From Pimelobacter simplex (GTDB lineage: Bacteria > Actinomycetota > Actinomycetes > Propionibacteriales > Nocardioidaceae), in assembly GCF_024662235.1 (NCBI RefSeq), contig NZ_CP096276.1:4340001-4404000 (forward strand): a stretch of 64,000 bases of DNA, read 5' to 3'. The notes under the pieces are model-generated. The model worked only from the letters and a program-made list of their open reading frames with translations. It searched no databases and was not told where the DNA came from. Of the stretch, positions 45,906 to 54,586 are shown piece after piece; the stretch's first letter is position 1, and every line of letters starts with the position of its first letter. A program made the position numbers and the translations under genes.

Positions 45906-46426
45906 GCCTGCTCCCCCACGAGGGCGCGACGGGAGCAGAGCAGCACGACGGGACGCCGCAGCAGCCAGGCCTGCTCGCTGGCCTTCTCGAACAGCCAGTC
46001 GTCGGCAGGACCGTCGACGTGGTGCACGGTCAGGCCGGCCGCGGCGGCCACGCCGGCGGTCACCTGACCCTTGTACATCTGGTAGTAGAAGCCGTCCTCG
46101 GCGCCACCGCGCGCGGCGGCCACGACGACCAGCGGCAGCTCGTGGTGGTGGGCGAACGCGGCCAGCACGTTGGCCGACAGCAGCACCCCGGCGTTCTGGC
46201 ACAGCACCGCCGAGCGCAGGCCCATCAGGGCCGAGCCGCCGGCGATCGCCACGGCGTCGTCCTCGCGCGTCACCCGGACGTCGAGGATGCTCGGGTCGGC
46301 GACCACCTCGCCGATCAGCGGGCTCAGCCAGCTGTCGGGCAGGTACGCCGCGAGGCCGACGCCGCCGGCCTTCAACCGGTCGACGATCGCCGCACTCCGC
46401 GTGGTCGCGATATCGACGTCAGTCAT
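45902..46426 (-). CDS. TPP-dependent decarboxylase, PYR-domain subunit (sulfopyruvate decarboxylase alpha-like)
   Basis: A 174-aa N-terminal-type TPP domain with the catalytic Glu region VTREDDAVAIAGGSALMG near 55-65 and SAVLCQNAGVLLSANVLAAF. The ATG is chosen because GAGGAG lies 5 bases upstream; a GTG two codons earlier is possible. It pairs with the next gene, which it overlaps by four bases. Confidence 0.82.
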   Translation of the reverse strand: MTDVDIATTRSAAIVDRLKAGGVGLAAYLPDSWLSPLIGEVVADPSILDVRVTREDDAVAIAGGSALMGLRSAVLCQNAGVLLSANVLAAFAHHHELPLVVVAAARGGAEDGFYYQMYKGQVTAGVAAAAGLTVHHVDGPADDWLFEKASEQAWLLRRPVVLLCSRRALVGEQA

Positions 46427-46435
46427 CGCCACTCC

Positions 46436-49400
46436 TCATCTCACGTTCTGGCCGAGCAGCTGCTCGGTTGCTTGTCGGGCCAGGCCGATGGCGGCGTCGA
46501 GCTTCCATCGGTTCCCCGGCAGGGGGTGGGCCTCCCAGGAGAGGTCCTGGTCGAGCACCGCGGCCACCGAGTCGGCCGTCGGGACGGTCCCGGCCAGCGC
46601 ACGCCCGAGCCGTGGCGGCTGCCAGGGTTTGGGGGCGAGCCCGCCGAAGACGTAGCGCGCGGTGGTCCAGCGGCCGTCGGCCCCGGGGCTCGCGCACGCG
46701 GCGAGCGAGACGAGCGCGAAGTCGCCGTCCCACTGCTGGAGCTTGAGGAAGGTGCCCCGCGCCGCCAGGGCGGACGCCGGCAGCACGACCGCCTCGACCA
46801 GCTCGCCGGGACGCAGGTCGAGCTCGCCCGGACCGGCGTACAGACCGGTGATCGAGACGCGGCGGCTGCCGTCGGGGCCGGTGACCACGACGGTCGCCTC
46901 CAGCGCGTCGAAGACGGTGGCGAGGTCCGAGGGCGTGACCGCCTGGCAGCGGTGGCCGCCGATCGCGGCGTGGTGCAGGCGGTGGTCGCCCTCGACGGCG
47001 TAGCAGGGGCAGCTGACGCCGCCGCGCTTGTAGCAGTCGAAGCCGTTGCGGAAGAACCAGCAGCGCTTCTCCTGGCCGAGGTTGCCCGCGACCGTCGCCA
47101 CCTCGCGGATCTGGGCGGAGGCGATGGTCGCGACCGCGTCGGCCACCATCGGCACCCGGTCGGCCGCCCAGGCGGCCAGCTCGGCGAGCGTCACCGCGGC
47201 ACCGATCCGCCAGTCCCCACCGGGCTCCTCGTCGATGCCGCGCAGGGCGGCGATCTTGCCGGTACCGACGAGCACGGTCGGGAAGAGCAGCTCCTGGTCG
47301 CGCTGCACCAGGACGTCGGTGCCGCCGCCGATCGCCGTCGCGTCGGGCGAGGCCAGCTCGGCCACGGCCTCCGCGACCGTGGTGGGGAGTGCGATCCGCT
47401 CGACCGGTCGCGGCGTACGGCGGCGCGCGAAGCGCGTCCCCCAGCGGTCGAGCAGCAGGTGGATGCCGTAGGGGTAGAGCGCGCGGAAGAGCCCGATCTG
47501 CCAGCGCGACGGGCGCCGCGCGAGGTGGTGGCGCCGTGCGGCGGCGCCGTCCTTCTCGCGCAGCGCGGCCAGGACGACGTCGGGCGTCAGCGGCAGCTCG
47601 CGGAAGCGGATGCCGGTCGCGTCGTAGACGGCGTTGAGGAGCGCGGGGGCGGCCGGGATGAGCGCGATCTCCCCGACGCTCTTGGCGTTGAAGGGACCGG
47701 CGGGCTCGGGGCCCTCGACCAGGCCGACGTCGATCGACGGCACCGTCGTGGCCCGCGGCAGCGGGTAGTGGACGTAGCCGGCGTTGACCAGGCGACCGCC
47801 CTCGTAGTGGAGCTTCTCCCCCAGCGCCGCACCCAGGCCCTGCACGGCACCGCCGATGATCTGGCCCTCGACCAGCGCCGGGTTGATCGCCTTGCCGATG
47901 TCGTGGATCGCCGCGTAGTTGAGCACGCTGATGACACCGGTACCGGGGTCGACCTCGACCTCGATCGCGTGCGCCGCGTAGGCATAGGTCGCCGAGATGT
48001 TCGGCCGCTCGATGCCCGTCCAGTAGGGCTGCATCTTGGGCTCGACGTACTCGGTGTCGATGCGCAGAGCGCCGTCGACGAGGTTCTCGATCGGGATGCT
48101 GTCGGTCGCGGACGCGACCGTCCCGTTGCGCAGGGTCACGTCGTCGGCGCCCAGCTTGGCCGCGCCGAGCTCGCACAGCCGCTCGGCCATCGCCTCCGCC
48201 GTCTGGCGTACGGCGTGCCCGCCCATGTGCGTGCCGCGCGAGGACCACGCGCCCATGTCGGGCGGGGTCTCGTCCCAGTCGGACATGATCACGCTGACCC
48301 GGTCCATCGGTACGCCGAGCACGTCGGCCGCGATCTGCCCCAAGATCGTGCGCTGACCGGTGCCCGCGTCGGCACCGCCGAAGCGGACGACGACCTCGCC
48401 GGTGGTGCGGACCTCGACGCCGGCCGCGCTCGTGTTGCCGCCCGGGTAGGCGTAGGAGCCGCTGGCGTGCATGCCCGACGAGACGCCGACACCCCGGTAG
48501 GGACGGCGTTCCGGGCCGCGCTTGGCGTCCCAGCCGATCCGGTCGCGGACCTCGGCGAGGCACTCGCGCAGCCGGTTGGAGCCGACCTGGGAGCCGGAGA
48601 GCTGCGTGGTGTCGGGCAGGCCGGAGTTGCGGATCCGGAACTCGATGGGGTCCTGGCCGCACTGCTCGGCGAGCTCGTCCATGAGCGTCTCGAGGCCGAT
48701 CGCCGTCTGCGGCTGGCCGTAGCCGCGGAACTGGCCGCCGGGCACGAGGTTGGTGTCGACGAGGCGGGCGTCCCAGCGCACCGCATCGGGGCGGTACATC
48801 GAGCCGAGCTGCTTGATGCCGGCCCGCATCACCGAGGGGCCGTAGTGGTTGTAGGCACCGTTGTCGACGTCGATGACGGCGTCGAGGAAGCAGAGCCGGC
48901 CGTCGGCGTCGGCGTGCGCGTCGAGCCGGGTGGTGAAGGCGTGGCGCGGCTTGGTGAAGGCGAACTCGTCGGCCCGGCTGAGCTCGAGCAGCACCGGGCG
49001 GCCGCACTTCATCGAGAGCGCGGCGGCGAGCGCCTCGTGCTCGGAGATCTTGGACTTGGAGCCGAAGCCGCCGCCCACGGCGACGTCGCGGCAGACGACC
49101 TGGTCGAGCTCGAGGCCGAAGAGGTTGGCCAGCTCGTGGACGACGAAGTGCGGCGCCTGGCTGGAGGTCCACATCTCCAGGCGCTCGTCGTGCCACCACG
49201 CGATGCTCGTGTTGGGCTCCATGCACGCGTGGTTGACGCGCGGGTAGCGGAACGTGCCGCCCGCGGTGAACGCGGCGTTGGTCCGGGCGAGGTCGACGTC
49301 GCCCCAGTGCTCGGCGGTCGCCACGGCGACGTTGGGCGCGTCCGCGCGCTGGTGCAGCTGGGGGGCGCCGGGGGCGAGCGCGTCGGGGACGGTCAGCACG

Positions 49401-49783
49401 GCCTTGCGCCGGCGGTAGCGGACGCGGATCGCGCGGAGGGCCTCGTCGGCCGCCTCGGCGGTCTCGGCGGCGACGGCGGCGACCTCGTGGCCGACGTACA
49501 GGACCCGGTCGACGGCCATCGGCGGCCGGTCGGAGTAGGGGCCGCCGCTGTGCTCGTAGAGCCGGTCCTCGGGGAAGTCGGCGGCGGTGACGACGGCGTG
49601 GACGCCGGGCACGCGCAGCGCGGCGGAGACGTCGAGCCGCTTGATGTCGGCGTGCGGCAGCGGGGAGCGCAGGACCCGGGCGACGAGCGTGCCCGGGGGC
49701 GGCTCGTCGGCGGCGTAGCGCGCGGTGCCGGAGGTCTTCTCCTCCCAGTCCAGGGGGCGAACGGACTGCCCGATGGCGTTCAT
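46436..49783 (-). CDS. Molybdenum hydroxylase with fused molybdopterin and FAD subunits (xanthine dehydrogenase family)
   Basis: An 1115-aa single chain. Residues 1 to about 760 are the MoCo subunit: CRDVAVGGGFGSKSKISE, GGQFRGYGQPQTAIGLE, ADAGTGQRTILGQ and catalytic E705 in SVGEIALIPAAPALL. From about 790 an FAD subunit follows (ATAIGGGTDVLVQRD; IASAQIREVATVAGNL) with an insert rich in Cys (C908, C917, C925, C927, C946) like the [4Fe-4S] loop of PaoB/HcrB-type subunits. These normally are separate genes. The third component, [2Fe-2S], is encoded just upstream (ATGA overlap). It would hydroxylate an N-heterocycle or aldehyde with water as oxygen source. Confidence 0.92.
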   Translation of the reverse strand: MNAIGQSVRPLDWEEKTSGTARYAADEPPPGTLVARVLRSPLPHADIKRLDVSAALRVPGVHAVVTAADFPEDRLYEHSGGPYSDRPPMAVDRVLYVGHEVAAVAAETAEAADEALRAIRVRYRRRKAVLTVPDALAPGAPQLHQRADAPNVAVATAEHWGDVDLARTNAAFTAGGTFRYPRVNHACMEPNTSIAWWHDERLEMWTSSQAPHFVVHELANLFGLELDQVVCRDVAVGGGFGSKSKISEHEALAAALSMKCGRPVLLELSRADEFAFTKPRHAFTTRLDAHADADGRLCFLDAVIDVDNGAYNHYGPSVMRAGIKQLGSMYRPDAVRWDARLVDTNLVPGGQFRGYGQPQTAIGLETLMDELAEQCGQDPIEFRIRNSGLPDTTQLSGSQVGSNRLRECLAEVRDRIGWDAKRGPERRPYRGVGVSSGMHASGSYAYPGGNTSAAGVEVRTTGEVVVRFGGADAGTGQRTILGQIAADVLGVPMDRVSVIMSDWDETPPDMGAWSSRGTHMGGHAVRQTAEAMAERLCELGAAKLGADDVTLRNGTVASATDSIPIENLVDGALRIDTEYVEPKMQPYWTGIERPNISATYAYAAHAIEVEVDPGTGVISVLNYAAIHDIGKAINPALVEGQIIGGAVQGLGAALGEKLHYEGGRLVNAGYVHYPLPRATTVPSIDVGLVEGPEPAGPFNAKSVGEIALIPAAPALLNAVYDATGIRFRELPLTPDVVLAALREKDGAAARRHHLARRPSRWQIGLFRALYPYGIHLLLDRWGTRFARRRTPRPVERIALPTTVAEAVAELASPDATAIGGGTDVLVQRDQELLFPTVLVGTGKIAALRGIDEEPGGDWRIGAAVTLAELAAWAADRVPMVADAVATIASAQIREVATVAGNLGQEKRCWFFRNGFDCYKRGGVSCPCYAVEGDHRLHHAAIGGHRCQAVTPSDLATVFDALEATVVVTGPDGSRRVSITGLYAGPGELDLRPGELVEAVVLPASALAARGTFLKLQQWDGDFALVSLAACASPGADGRWTTARYVFGGLAPKPWQPPRLGRALAGTVPTADSVAAVLDQDLSWEAHPLPGNRWKLDAAIGLARQATEQLLGQNVR

Positions 49784-50247
49784 CGCGCGGCCTCCCTGGA
49801 GCAGTGCCTGGTCTGCGCGACGGCGCAGACGGCATCGACGATCTGGCGGTAGCCGGTGCAGCGGCAGACGTTGCCCGACATCTCGCGGACGATCTCGTCG
49901 CGGCTGCGCTCGACCGACTCGCGGAGCACGGCCTCGGCGCGGACCACCTGGCCGGGCGTGCAGAAGCCGCACTGGAAGGCGGCATGGTCGGCGAACGCCG
50001 CGCGGAGGTCCGCCGCGTCGTCGCCGAGCCCGGCGGCCGTGGTCACCTCGTCGGTGACCAGCGCCGCCAGGGTCGTGCAGGCCAGCACGGCCCGGTCACC
50101 GACCAGGACCGTGCAGGCTCCGCACTCGCCGCGCCGGCAGGCGCCCTTCGCGGCGAAGTTCCCGGAGGCCCGGAGGACGTCGAGCAACGTCTCCCCGGGC
50201 GCCCCGGCCGGGACGACGTCGCCGTCGACCCGGAGGTCCTCAGCCAT
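49780..50247 (-). CDS. [2Fe-2S] subunit of the molybdenum hydroxylase
   Basis: A 155-aa small subunit of the xanthine dehydrogenase family. The plant-type cluster is held by GACRRGECGACTVLVGDRAVLAC (about 36-57) and the second by CGFCTPGQ and CRCTGYRQI (about 92-133). It passes electrons from the molybdenum site to the FAD domain of the large fused protein encoded next. Confidence 0.93.
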   Translation of the reverse strand: MAEDLRVDGDVVPAGAPGETLLDVLRASGNFAAKGACRRGECGACTVLVGDRAVLACTTLAALVTDEVTTAAGLGDDAADLRAAFADHAAFQCGFCTPGQVVRAEAVLRESVERSRDEIVREMSGNVCRCTGYRQIVDAVCAVAQTRHCSREAAR

Positions 50248-50875
50248 CGAGGGCGGCGGTCAACCCAGGAAGGTCGGTGACGACGCCGTGGAAGCGCTCG
50301 ATGCTCGCCAGGGTCGCGGCGTGCGCGGCGTCGTCGGAGTCGGCCACGCACTCGGCGGGGACGACGACGTCGAAGTCCCGGGCGTAGGCGTCGCGGATGG
50401 TGGAGTCCACGCAGAAGCTGGTCGTCGTACCGAGCACGACCAGGACCTGCACGTCCTTCATCCGGAGCTCGACCTCGAGCGTGGTCTGGAAGAAGGCGCT
50501 CGACCGGTGCTTGACGACGACCTCGTCGCGGTCCTCCTTGATCGCCTTCATCTCGTCGAGCAGCTCGGCGTCCCAGGTGCCGCGGCGGCACAGCTCGAGC
50601 TTGACGCCCCGGCGCTCCAGGTGCGACGGGATCCGGCGCCGGCTGCGCAGCACGTCGTCGTCGTAGTGGACCTGCTGGGTGAACCACACCGGGATGTCCA
50701 GGCGGTGCGCCAGGTCGATCGTCTTGGTGACGTTCGGGATGATGTCCTGCGGGTTCTTGACCGCATCGGCACCGAACGCCTGGCCTCGCGACCCCTCGGG
50801 GTGGCAGAAGCCGTTCTGCATGTCGACGACGAGCAGACCCACGTCCCGCGGGTCGAGCTTCACGCTAAGCGGCAT
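50240..50875 (-). CDS. Isochorismatase-family cysteine hydrolase
   Basis: A 211-aa hydrolase with the catalytic triad Asp (LLVVDMQNGF, D19), Lys (VVKHRSSAF, near 122) and Cys (GTTTSFCVDST, near 155). The cis-peptide signature before the Cys is present. Relatives hydrolyse carbamoyl or amide bonds (N-carbamoylsarcosine amidase, maleamate amidase, nicotinamidase). Next to a hydantoinase-like gene, an N-carbamoyl or half-amide product is the natural guess. Overlaps the hydantoinase gene by 11 bases and the [2Fe-2S] gene by 8. Confidence 0.86.
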   Translation of the reverse strand: MPLSVKLDPRDVGLLVVDMQNGFCHPEGSRGQAFGADAVKNPQDIIPNVTKTIDLAHRLDIPVWFTQQVHYDDDVLRSRRRIPSHLERRGVKLELCRRGTWDAELLDEMKAIKEDRDEVVVKHRSSAFFQTTLEVELRMKDVQVLVVLGTTTSFCVDSTIRDAYARDFDVVVPAECVADSDDAAHAATLASIERFHGVVTDLPGLTAALDG

Positions 50876-52259
50876 GCCAGTTCCTCTCCTTGTCCTTGTC
50901 GGGTTCCGGCTTCACGACCACCTGGCCGCTGCCGGGCTGGGCCAGCACCTCGCCGTCCCGGTAGATCACGTCACCGCGGCGCATCGTCAGCGTCGGCCAG
51001 CCGCGCAGCGGCACGCCCTCGAAGGCGCTGACGAACTCGCTCTGGGTGACATCGGGACCGACGACCTTCTCGGTCTCCATGTCGACGATCACGAGGTCGG
51101 CGTCGGCGCCGACCTGGATCGAGCCCTTGGTCGGCGCGAGGCCGAACAGGCGGGCGGGGTTGTAGGCCATCGTCTCGGCGACCTTCTCGATCGCGATCCG
51201 GCCCTTGAGCACGCCCTCGGTGAGGACGACGGGCAGCATGGTGGCGAGACCGGCGAAGCCGGGCGCCTCCTCCCAGATGCCCTTGCCGGACTTGGGGATC
51301 GGCACGTGGTCGGAGCCGATGGTCGAGATCCAGCCCTCGCGCAGACCGCGCCAGAGCTCGGCCTGGTGCTCGCTGTTGCGCAGCGCCGGGGCGACCTTGC
51401 CGACACCGGAGCCGGCGAGACGCGCGTCGTCCGCGGTCAGCGCCAGGTAGTGCGGGCAGGTCTCCAGCACGACGGTGCGGCCCTTGCGGCGCGACTCGGC
51501 GGCCGCGTCGACGGCCATGCCCACGGTCGTGTGCGGCACGTAGAGCGAGCACTCCTGGAGATCGGCGAGCCAGATCGCGCGGAGCAGGTCCTGCTCCTCG
51601 ACGAAGTCGGGACGCGAGGCGCTGTAGGCCGCCAGGTCGTCGCCGCCGGCCTCCTTGACCTTGGCGGTCAGGTGGCAGACCAGCGAGTCGTCCTCGCAGT
51701 GCACCATGCACCAGCCGTAGGGGCCGAGCTCGCGGATCTTCTCCATCGCGGCGTAGAGCACGGCGTCGTTGACCGACACCAGGCCGATGGGGTTACCGGG
51801 CTCGTAGCCGCCCATGTAGAACTTGAAGCTCGTCACGCCGAACTCCTCGGCGTAGCGGGGGATCTCCTCCACCTGCTCCATCGACGAGATGATGAAGTGG
51901 AACTGGGTGTCCACCAGCATGCGGGTCTTCGCGGTCTCGAGCTCGGCCGGGAAGGTGTCGAAGAAGGTCGACGGCGAGCGGCGGTACTGCAGCACGGTGG
52001 TGATGCCACCGACCGCGGCGCAGGCGGTCTCGGAGGCGAAGATCTCGGACAGCGGGCGTCCGCCGCCCAGGTGCACGTGCGGGTCGACCAGACCCGGCAG
52101 GACGTACCTGCCCTGGGCGTCGATCCGCTCGTCGGCCTCGGGGAGCACGCTCTCGTCGGCGACCGCGACGATGCGGCCGTCCTTGACCGCGACCGCCGCG
52201 TCGAACACGCCGCTCGGGCTGACGATCCGCCCGTTGGCGACGATGGTGTCCACGCGCAT
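50865..52259 (-). CDS. Dihydropyrimidinase/hydantoinase-type cyclic amidohydrolase
   Basis: A 464-aa enzyme of the D-hydantoinase/dihydropyrimidinase/allantoinase group that opens cyclic ureides or imides. Ligands: DPHVHLGGG (HxH), carboxylated-Lys candidate in TSFKFYMGG, His in CMVHCEDDSLV, His in LYVPHTTVG and Asp in TIGSDHVPIPKS. First gene of the largest operon, about 148 bases downstream of the predicted transcription start of promoter e. Length is normal. Substrate may be a hydantoin, dihydropyrimidine or related ring. Confidence 0.87.
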   Translation of the reverse strand: MRVDTIVANGRIVSPSGVFDAAVAVKDGRIVAVADESVLPEADERIDAQGRYVLPGLVDPHVHLGGGRPLSEIFASETACAAVGGITTVLQYRRSPSTFFDTFPAELETAKTRMLVDTQFHFIISSMEQVEEIPRYAEEFGVTSFKFYMGGYEPGNPIGLVSVNDAVLYAAMEKIRELGPYGWCMVHCEDDSLVCHLTAKVKEAGGDDLAAYSASRPDFVEEQDLLRAIWLADLQECSLYVPHTTVGMAVDAAAESRRKGRTVVLETCPHYLALTADDARLAGSGVGKVAPALRNSEHQAELWRGLREGWISTIGSDHVPIPKSGKGIWEEAPGFAGLATMLPVVLTEGVLKGRIAIEKVAETMAYNPARLFGLAPTKGSIQVGADADLVIVDMETEKVVGPDVTQSEFVSAFEGVPLRGWPTLTMRRGDVIYRDGEVLAQPGSGQVVVKPEPDKDKERNWHAA

Positions 52260-52413
52260 CTGACCTCCAGTTCCCGCTCTCGTCGAAGAGCGCAACCTCG
52301 CCTCGTAGACGCACTGGCAGGAGATCTCGGGTGGCTGTCGGCCGCACACCCGGCGCGCAGTGCGTCAGGGCTGTAATCGACTCCCCGGCAGGGAGGCGAT
52401 GCCGTCGTCGACG

Positions 52414-52473
52414 ACTCTAGTGAGCCGGCACACACACGTCAAGCATGCGTGATGACGTCTTGTAATGCGATAT
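52414..52473 (-). promoter_or_regulatory. Promoter/operator e of the hydantoinase-molybdenum hydroxylase operon
   Basis: Minus-strand promoter TTGACG (52442-52437), 17 bases, TAGAGT (52419-52414). Operator copies on the plus strand are CGTCAAGCATGCGTGAT (52437-52453) over the -35 and GTCTTGTAATGCGATAT (52457-52473) 20 bp upstream, the same geometry as promoter d. Confidence 0.78.
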
Positions 52474-52476
52474 GTG

Positions 52477-52842
52477 TCAGGTTGCGTCTTCGCCGAGCGC
52501 GGGCAGCACCGTGTCGACCAGGTAGCCGCGCAGAGCAGGCACGTCGGACGTCAAGGTCCGCCAGACCCGGCGCGGATCGAGGTCGTCGTACTGGTGCGCG
52601 GCGAAGTTGCGCATCGCGATCATCAGCCGCCACGGCTGACCGGGGAAGCGCTCCAGGATGTCGTCCGGGATCCGGTGGACCGCCTCGCCGATCCGGACCA
52701 ACCCCATCTCCACCGCCCACTGGGTTCGCACGTCCTCCGCGAAGGCCCCCGCCTCCGACGGGGCGAGCTCCGCAAGTACGTCGCACACCCGGACGACGCG
52801 GGCAGCCGCATCACGTGCCTTGGCGACACCGTCACTGCTCAC
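52477..52842 (-). CDS. HepT-like toxin (DUF86 family)
   Basis: A 121-aa HEPN-type protein. The RNase motif of the family, R-x4-H-x-Y, is read as RNFAAHQYDDL near 82-92, preceded by LVRIGEAVHRIPDDIL. HepT toxins cut or block tRNA and are silenced when their partner MntA adds AMP to the Tyr of this motif. GTG start overlapping the MNT gene by GTGA. Its stop lies 4 bases before operator e. Confidence 0.82.
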   Translation of the reverse strand: MSSDGVAKARDAAARVVRVCDVLAELAPSEAGAFAEDVRTQWAVEMGLVRIGEAVHRIPDDILERFPGQPWRLMIAMRNFAAHQYDDLDPRRVWRTLTSDVPALRGYLVDTVLPALGEDAT

Positions 52843-53282
52843 ACCGCGACCGCTTCGGCGAACAGTCGCGAGCGAAGCGGCTCACGGAGCCCATCGGCGG
52901 CGATCACGTCGACCGGCACCTGGAGGAGGTCGGTCAACGCCAGCCGGAGGCCGACCTCGTCGAGCAGGCTCGCCTCGTCGGTGAAGTCGACGAGCAGGTC
53001 GACGTCGGAGCCCGGCTGGTCCTCACCGCGCGCCACCGAGCCCACCAACCGCGGTGCCGTGGCGTGGTGTGCCGCGACGATCGCCCGGATGGATGCGCGA
53101 TGCCAGTCGACCCGAGCCGACGGACGGCCCAGGAGGGCACGACGGAGCCGCTCCTCGACCTCGGGGCTGGGGACTCGCCGACCGTTCTCGTAGGCCGACA
53201 GGTTGGGCTGCGGGACGCGGGCAGCGGCGGCCAGCTCGGCCTGGGTCAGCCCCGCCGCGCGCCGTTCGGCCCTGATGTCCAC
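52839..53282 (-). CDS. MNT nucleotidyltransferase antitoxin fused to an XRE helix-turn-helix
   Basis: A 147-aa antitoxin candidate. Residues 1-50 form an XRE DNA-binding domain (AAGLTQAELAAAARVPQPNL, SAYENGRRVPS). Residues 75-147 are a minimal nucleotidyltransferase with the full motif GSVARGEDQPGSDVDLLVDF. It should AMPylate HepT and may also repress its own operon through the added HTH, as in some MNT antitoxins. The GTG at 53282 opens exactly at the HTH domain; an ATG 16 codons upstream is less typical. Confidence 0.82.
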   Translation of the reverse strand: MDIRAERRAAGLTQAELAAAARVPQPNLSAYENGRRVPSPEVEERLRRALLGRPSARVDWHRASIRAIVAAHHATAPRLVGSVARGEDQPGSDVDLLVDFTDEASLLDEVGLRLALTDLLQVPVDVIAADGLREPLRSRLFAEAVAV

Positions 53283-53341
53283 GCGTCGATCGTAGCCGGA
53301 TATATCGACCTCGATAAGGGAGACGGGCACGGCGCCGGTGC

Positions 53342-54586
53342 TCAGTGGTGGTGCTCGTGGTCGTGCCGGGCCCGCGGCGGCCGCTGGTGCGGGTGGTGGT
53401 CACCCGCGAGGAGGGCCGTGTAGAGCTCCCGATAGCGCTCCAGCTCGGCCAGGTCCACGACGTCGCGCCGCGGATCGGAGGACGATCGTACGCTCTGCGG
53501 GCCGACCCGGACGGTGTCGATCCCGTGCTCGCGCAGCACGACCCCGTCGGTCGAGCCGGTCCAGCCGGTGATCGGTGCCGGCGGCTCGCCGAAGACGTGC
53601 TCCCACGCGTCCTGAGCCGCCCGTACGACGGGCGCGCGGGCCTCGGTCGCCTGGGCACCGTGCAGCCACTCGACCTCGACCGCGCAGCCGCAGCCGGCCA
53701 GCGGGGTCGCCGCCAGCAGGGCGTGCAGGCACGCGGTGAGCTCGGTGGCCAGCCGCGACGGGCGCTCACCGGGCACCGTGACGACGTACAGGTCGAGGAG
53801 GAGCTCGGCGGGCAGCAGGTCCGGCTTGTCCGGCCAGCCGGCGCGCAGAGCCCCCACACCGACCTGGGCGCCGACCTGACCGACCGGCGCGCGGCTGGAG
53901 AGGTAGCGCTCGCGCCATTTGTCCACCGCGTCGAGGACGACGCCCGCGTGCCGCAGCACGCCGCCCGGCGGTGTCGCCGAGTCGGGCGCGAGCGCGGCGC
54001 CGGAGGTGCCGGTCACCCGGACCTGGAGGTACGCCGCGCCGGGTTCCTCCCAGAGCAGCCCGCGCGGGCCGCCCTTGGCCACGATCGCGGAAGGGATCTC
54101 GGGGGCGTCGGCGAGGAAGGCGCGGACGCCCTCACCCCGTCCGCCGCGCCGGTGCGTGCCACCGCCGGCCAGCAGGAGCGTGCCCCTGCCGGCGGCGACG
54201 AAGGCTGCCACCGCGGCCGCCGCCGGCGCTCGGGCCACGCCGAGCCCGAACCCCTCGGCCGTGCCGTCGACGATCCGGAGTGGACCGACCGGGTCGTCGC
54301 GGCCCGTGACGAGGGGATCGGAGATCCCGTCCCCGTCGAGGGAGGTGTCGAGGTGCGAGTAGAGCAGCGGCCCCGGCCCGGCGTACGCGACCAGGTTGGC
54401 GCCCTCGGCGCCGTAGGGCTGCACGGTCCAGGTGATCGCGGGCCACCGCTCACCGCACCACTGCGCCAGCGCCGTGGCCGCGAGTCGCTCGCGGCCACGG
54501 GGCGCCGGCGTCTGGTCGAGCACGCCCAGGAGCTCGACCAGGGTGTCGCTCAGAAGCGTCCCCAGTCGTCCGAGGCCGGCCGCCAC
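53342..54586 (-). CDS. M20-type peptidase-like protein lacking metal ligands, with a His-rich tail
   Basis: A 414-aa protein with the M20/ArgE/DapE fold: LYSHLDTSLDG carries the first ligand pair. The bridging Asp motif appears as FGLGVARAPAAAA (Arg in place of Asp), and the Glu-Glu pair as GTHRRGGRGEG, so two key sites are lost. The C-terminus is HDHEHHH after DHHPHQRPP. It may be an inactive relative or use another site. The GTG start overlaps the dioxygenase gene by 37 bases; an in-frame GTG at 54523 is an alternative. Last gene of the Rieske operon. Confidence 0.65.
   Translation of the reverse strand: MAAGLGRLGTLLSDTLVELLGVLDQTPAPRGRERLAATALAQWCGERWPAITWTVQPYGAEGANLVAYAGPGPLLYSHLDTSLDGDGISDPLVTGRDDPVGPLRIVDGTAEGFGLGVARAPAAAAVAAFVAAGRGTLLLAGGGTHRRGGRGEGVRAFLADAPEIPSAIVAKGGPRGLLWEEPGAAYLQVRVTGTSGAALAPDSATPPGGVLRHAGVVLDAVDKWRERYLSSRAPVGQVGAQVGVGALRAGWPDKPDLLPAELLLDLYVVTVPGERPSRLATELTACLHALLAATPLAGCGCAVEVEWLHGAQATEARAPVVRAAQDAWEHVFGEPPAPITGWTGSTDGVVLREHGIDTVRVGPQSVRSSSDPRRDVVDLAELERYRELYTALLAGDHHPHQRPPRARHDHEHHH

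Noticed and set aside
46019..49852. 1277-codon plus-strand open frame opposite the molybdenum hydroxylase
   Set aside because: The minus-strand protein has complete cofactor motifs; the plus-strand frame has none.
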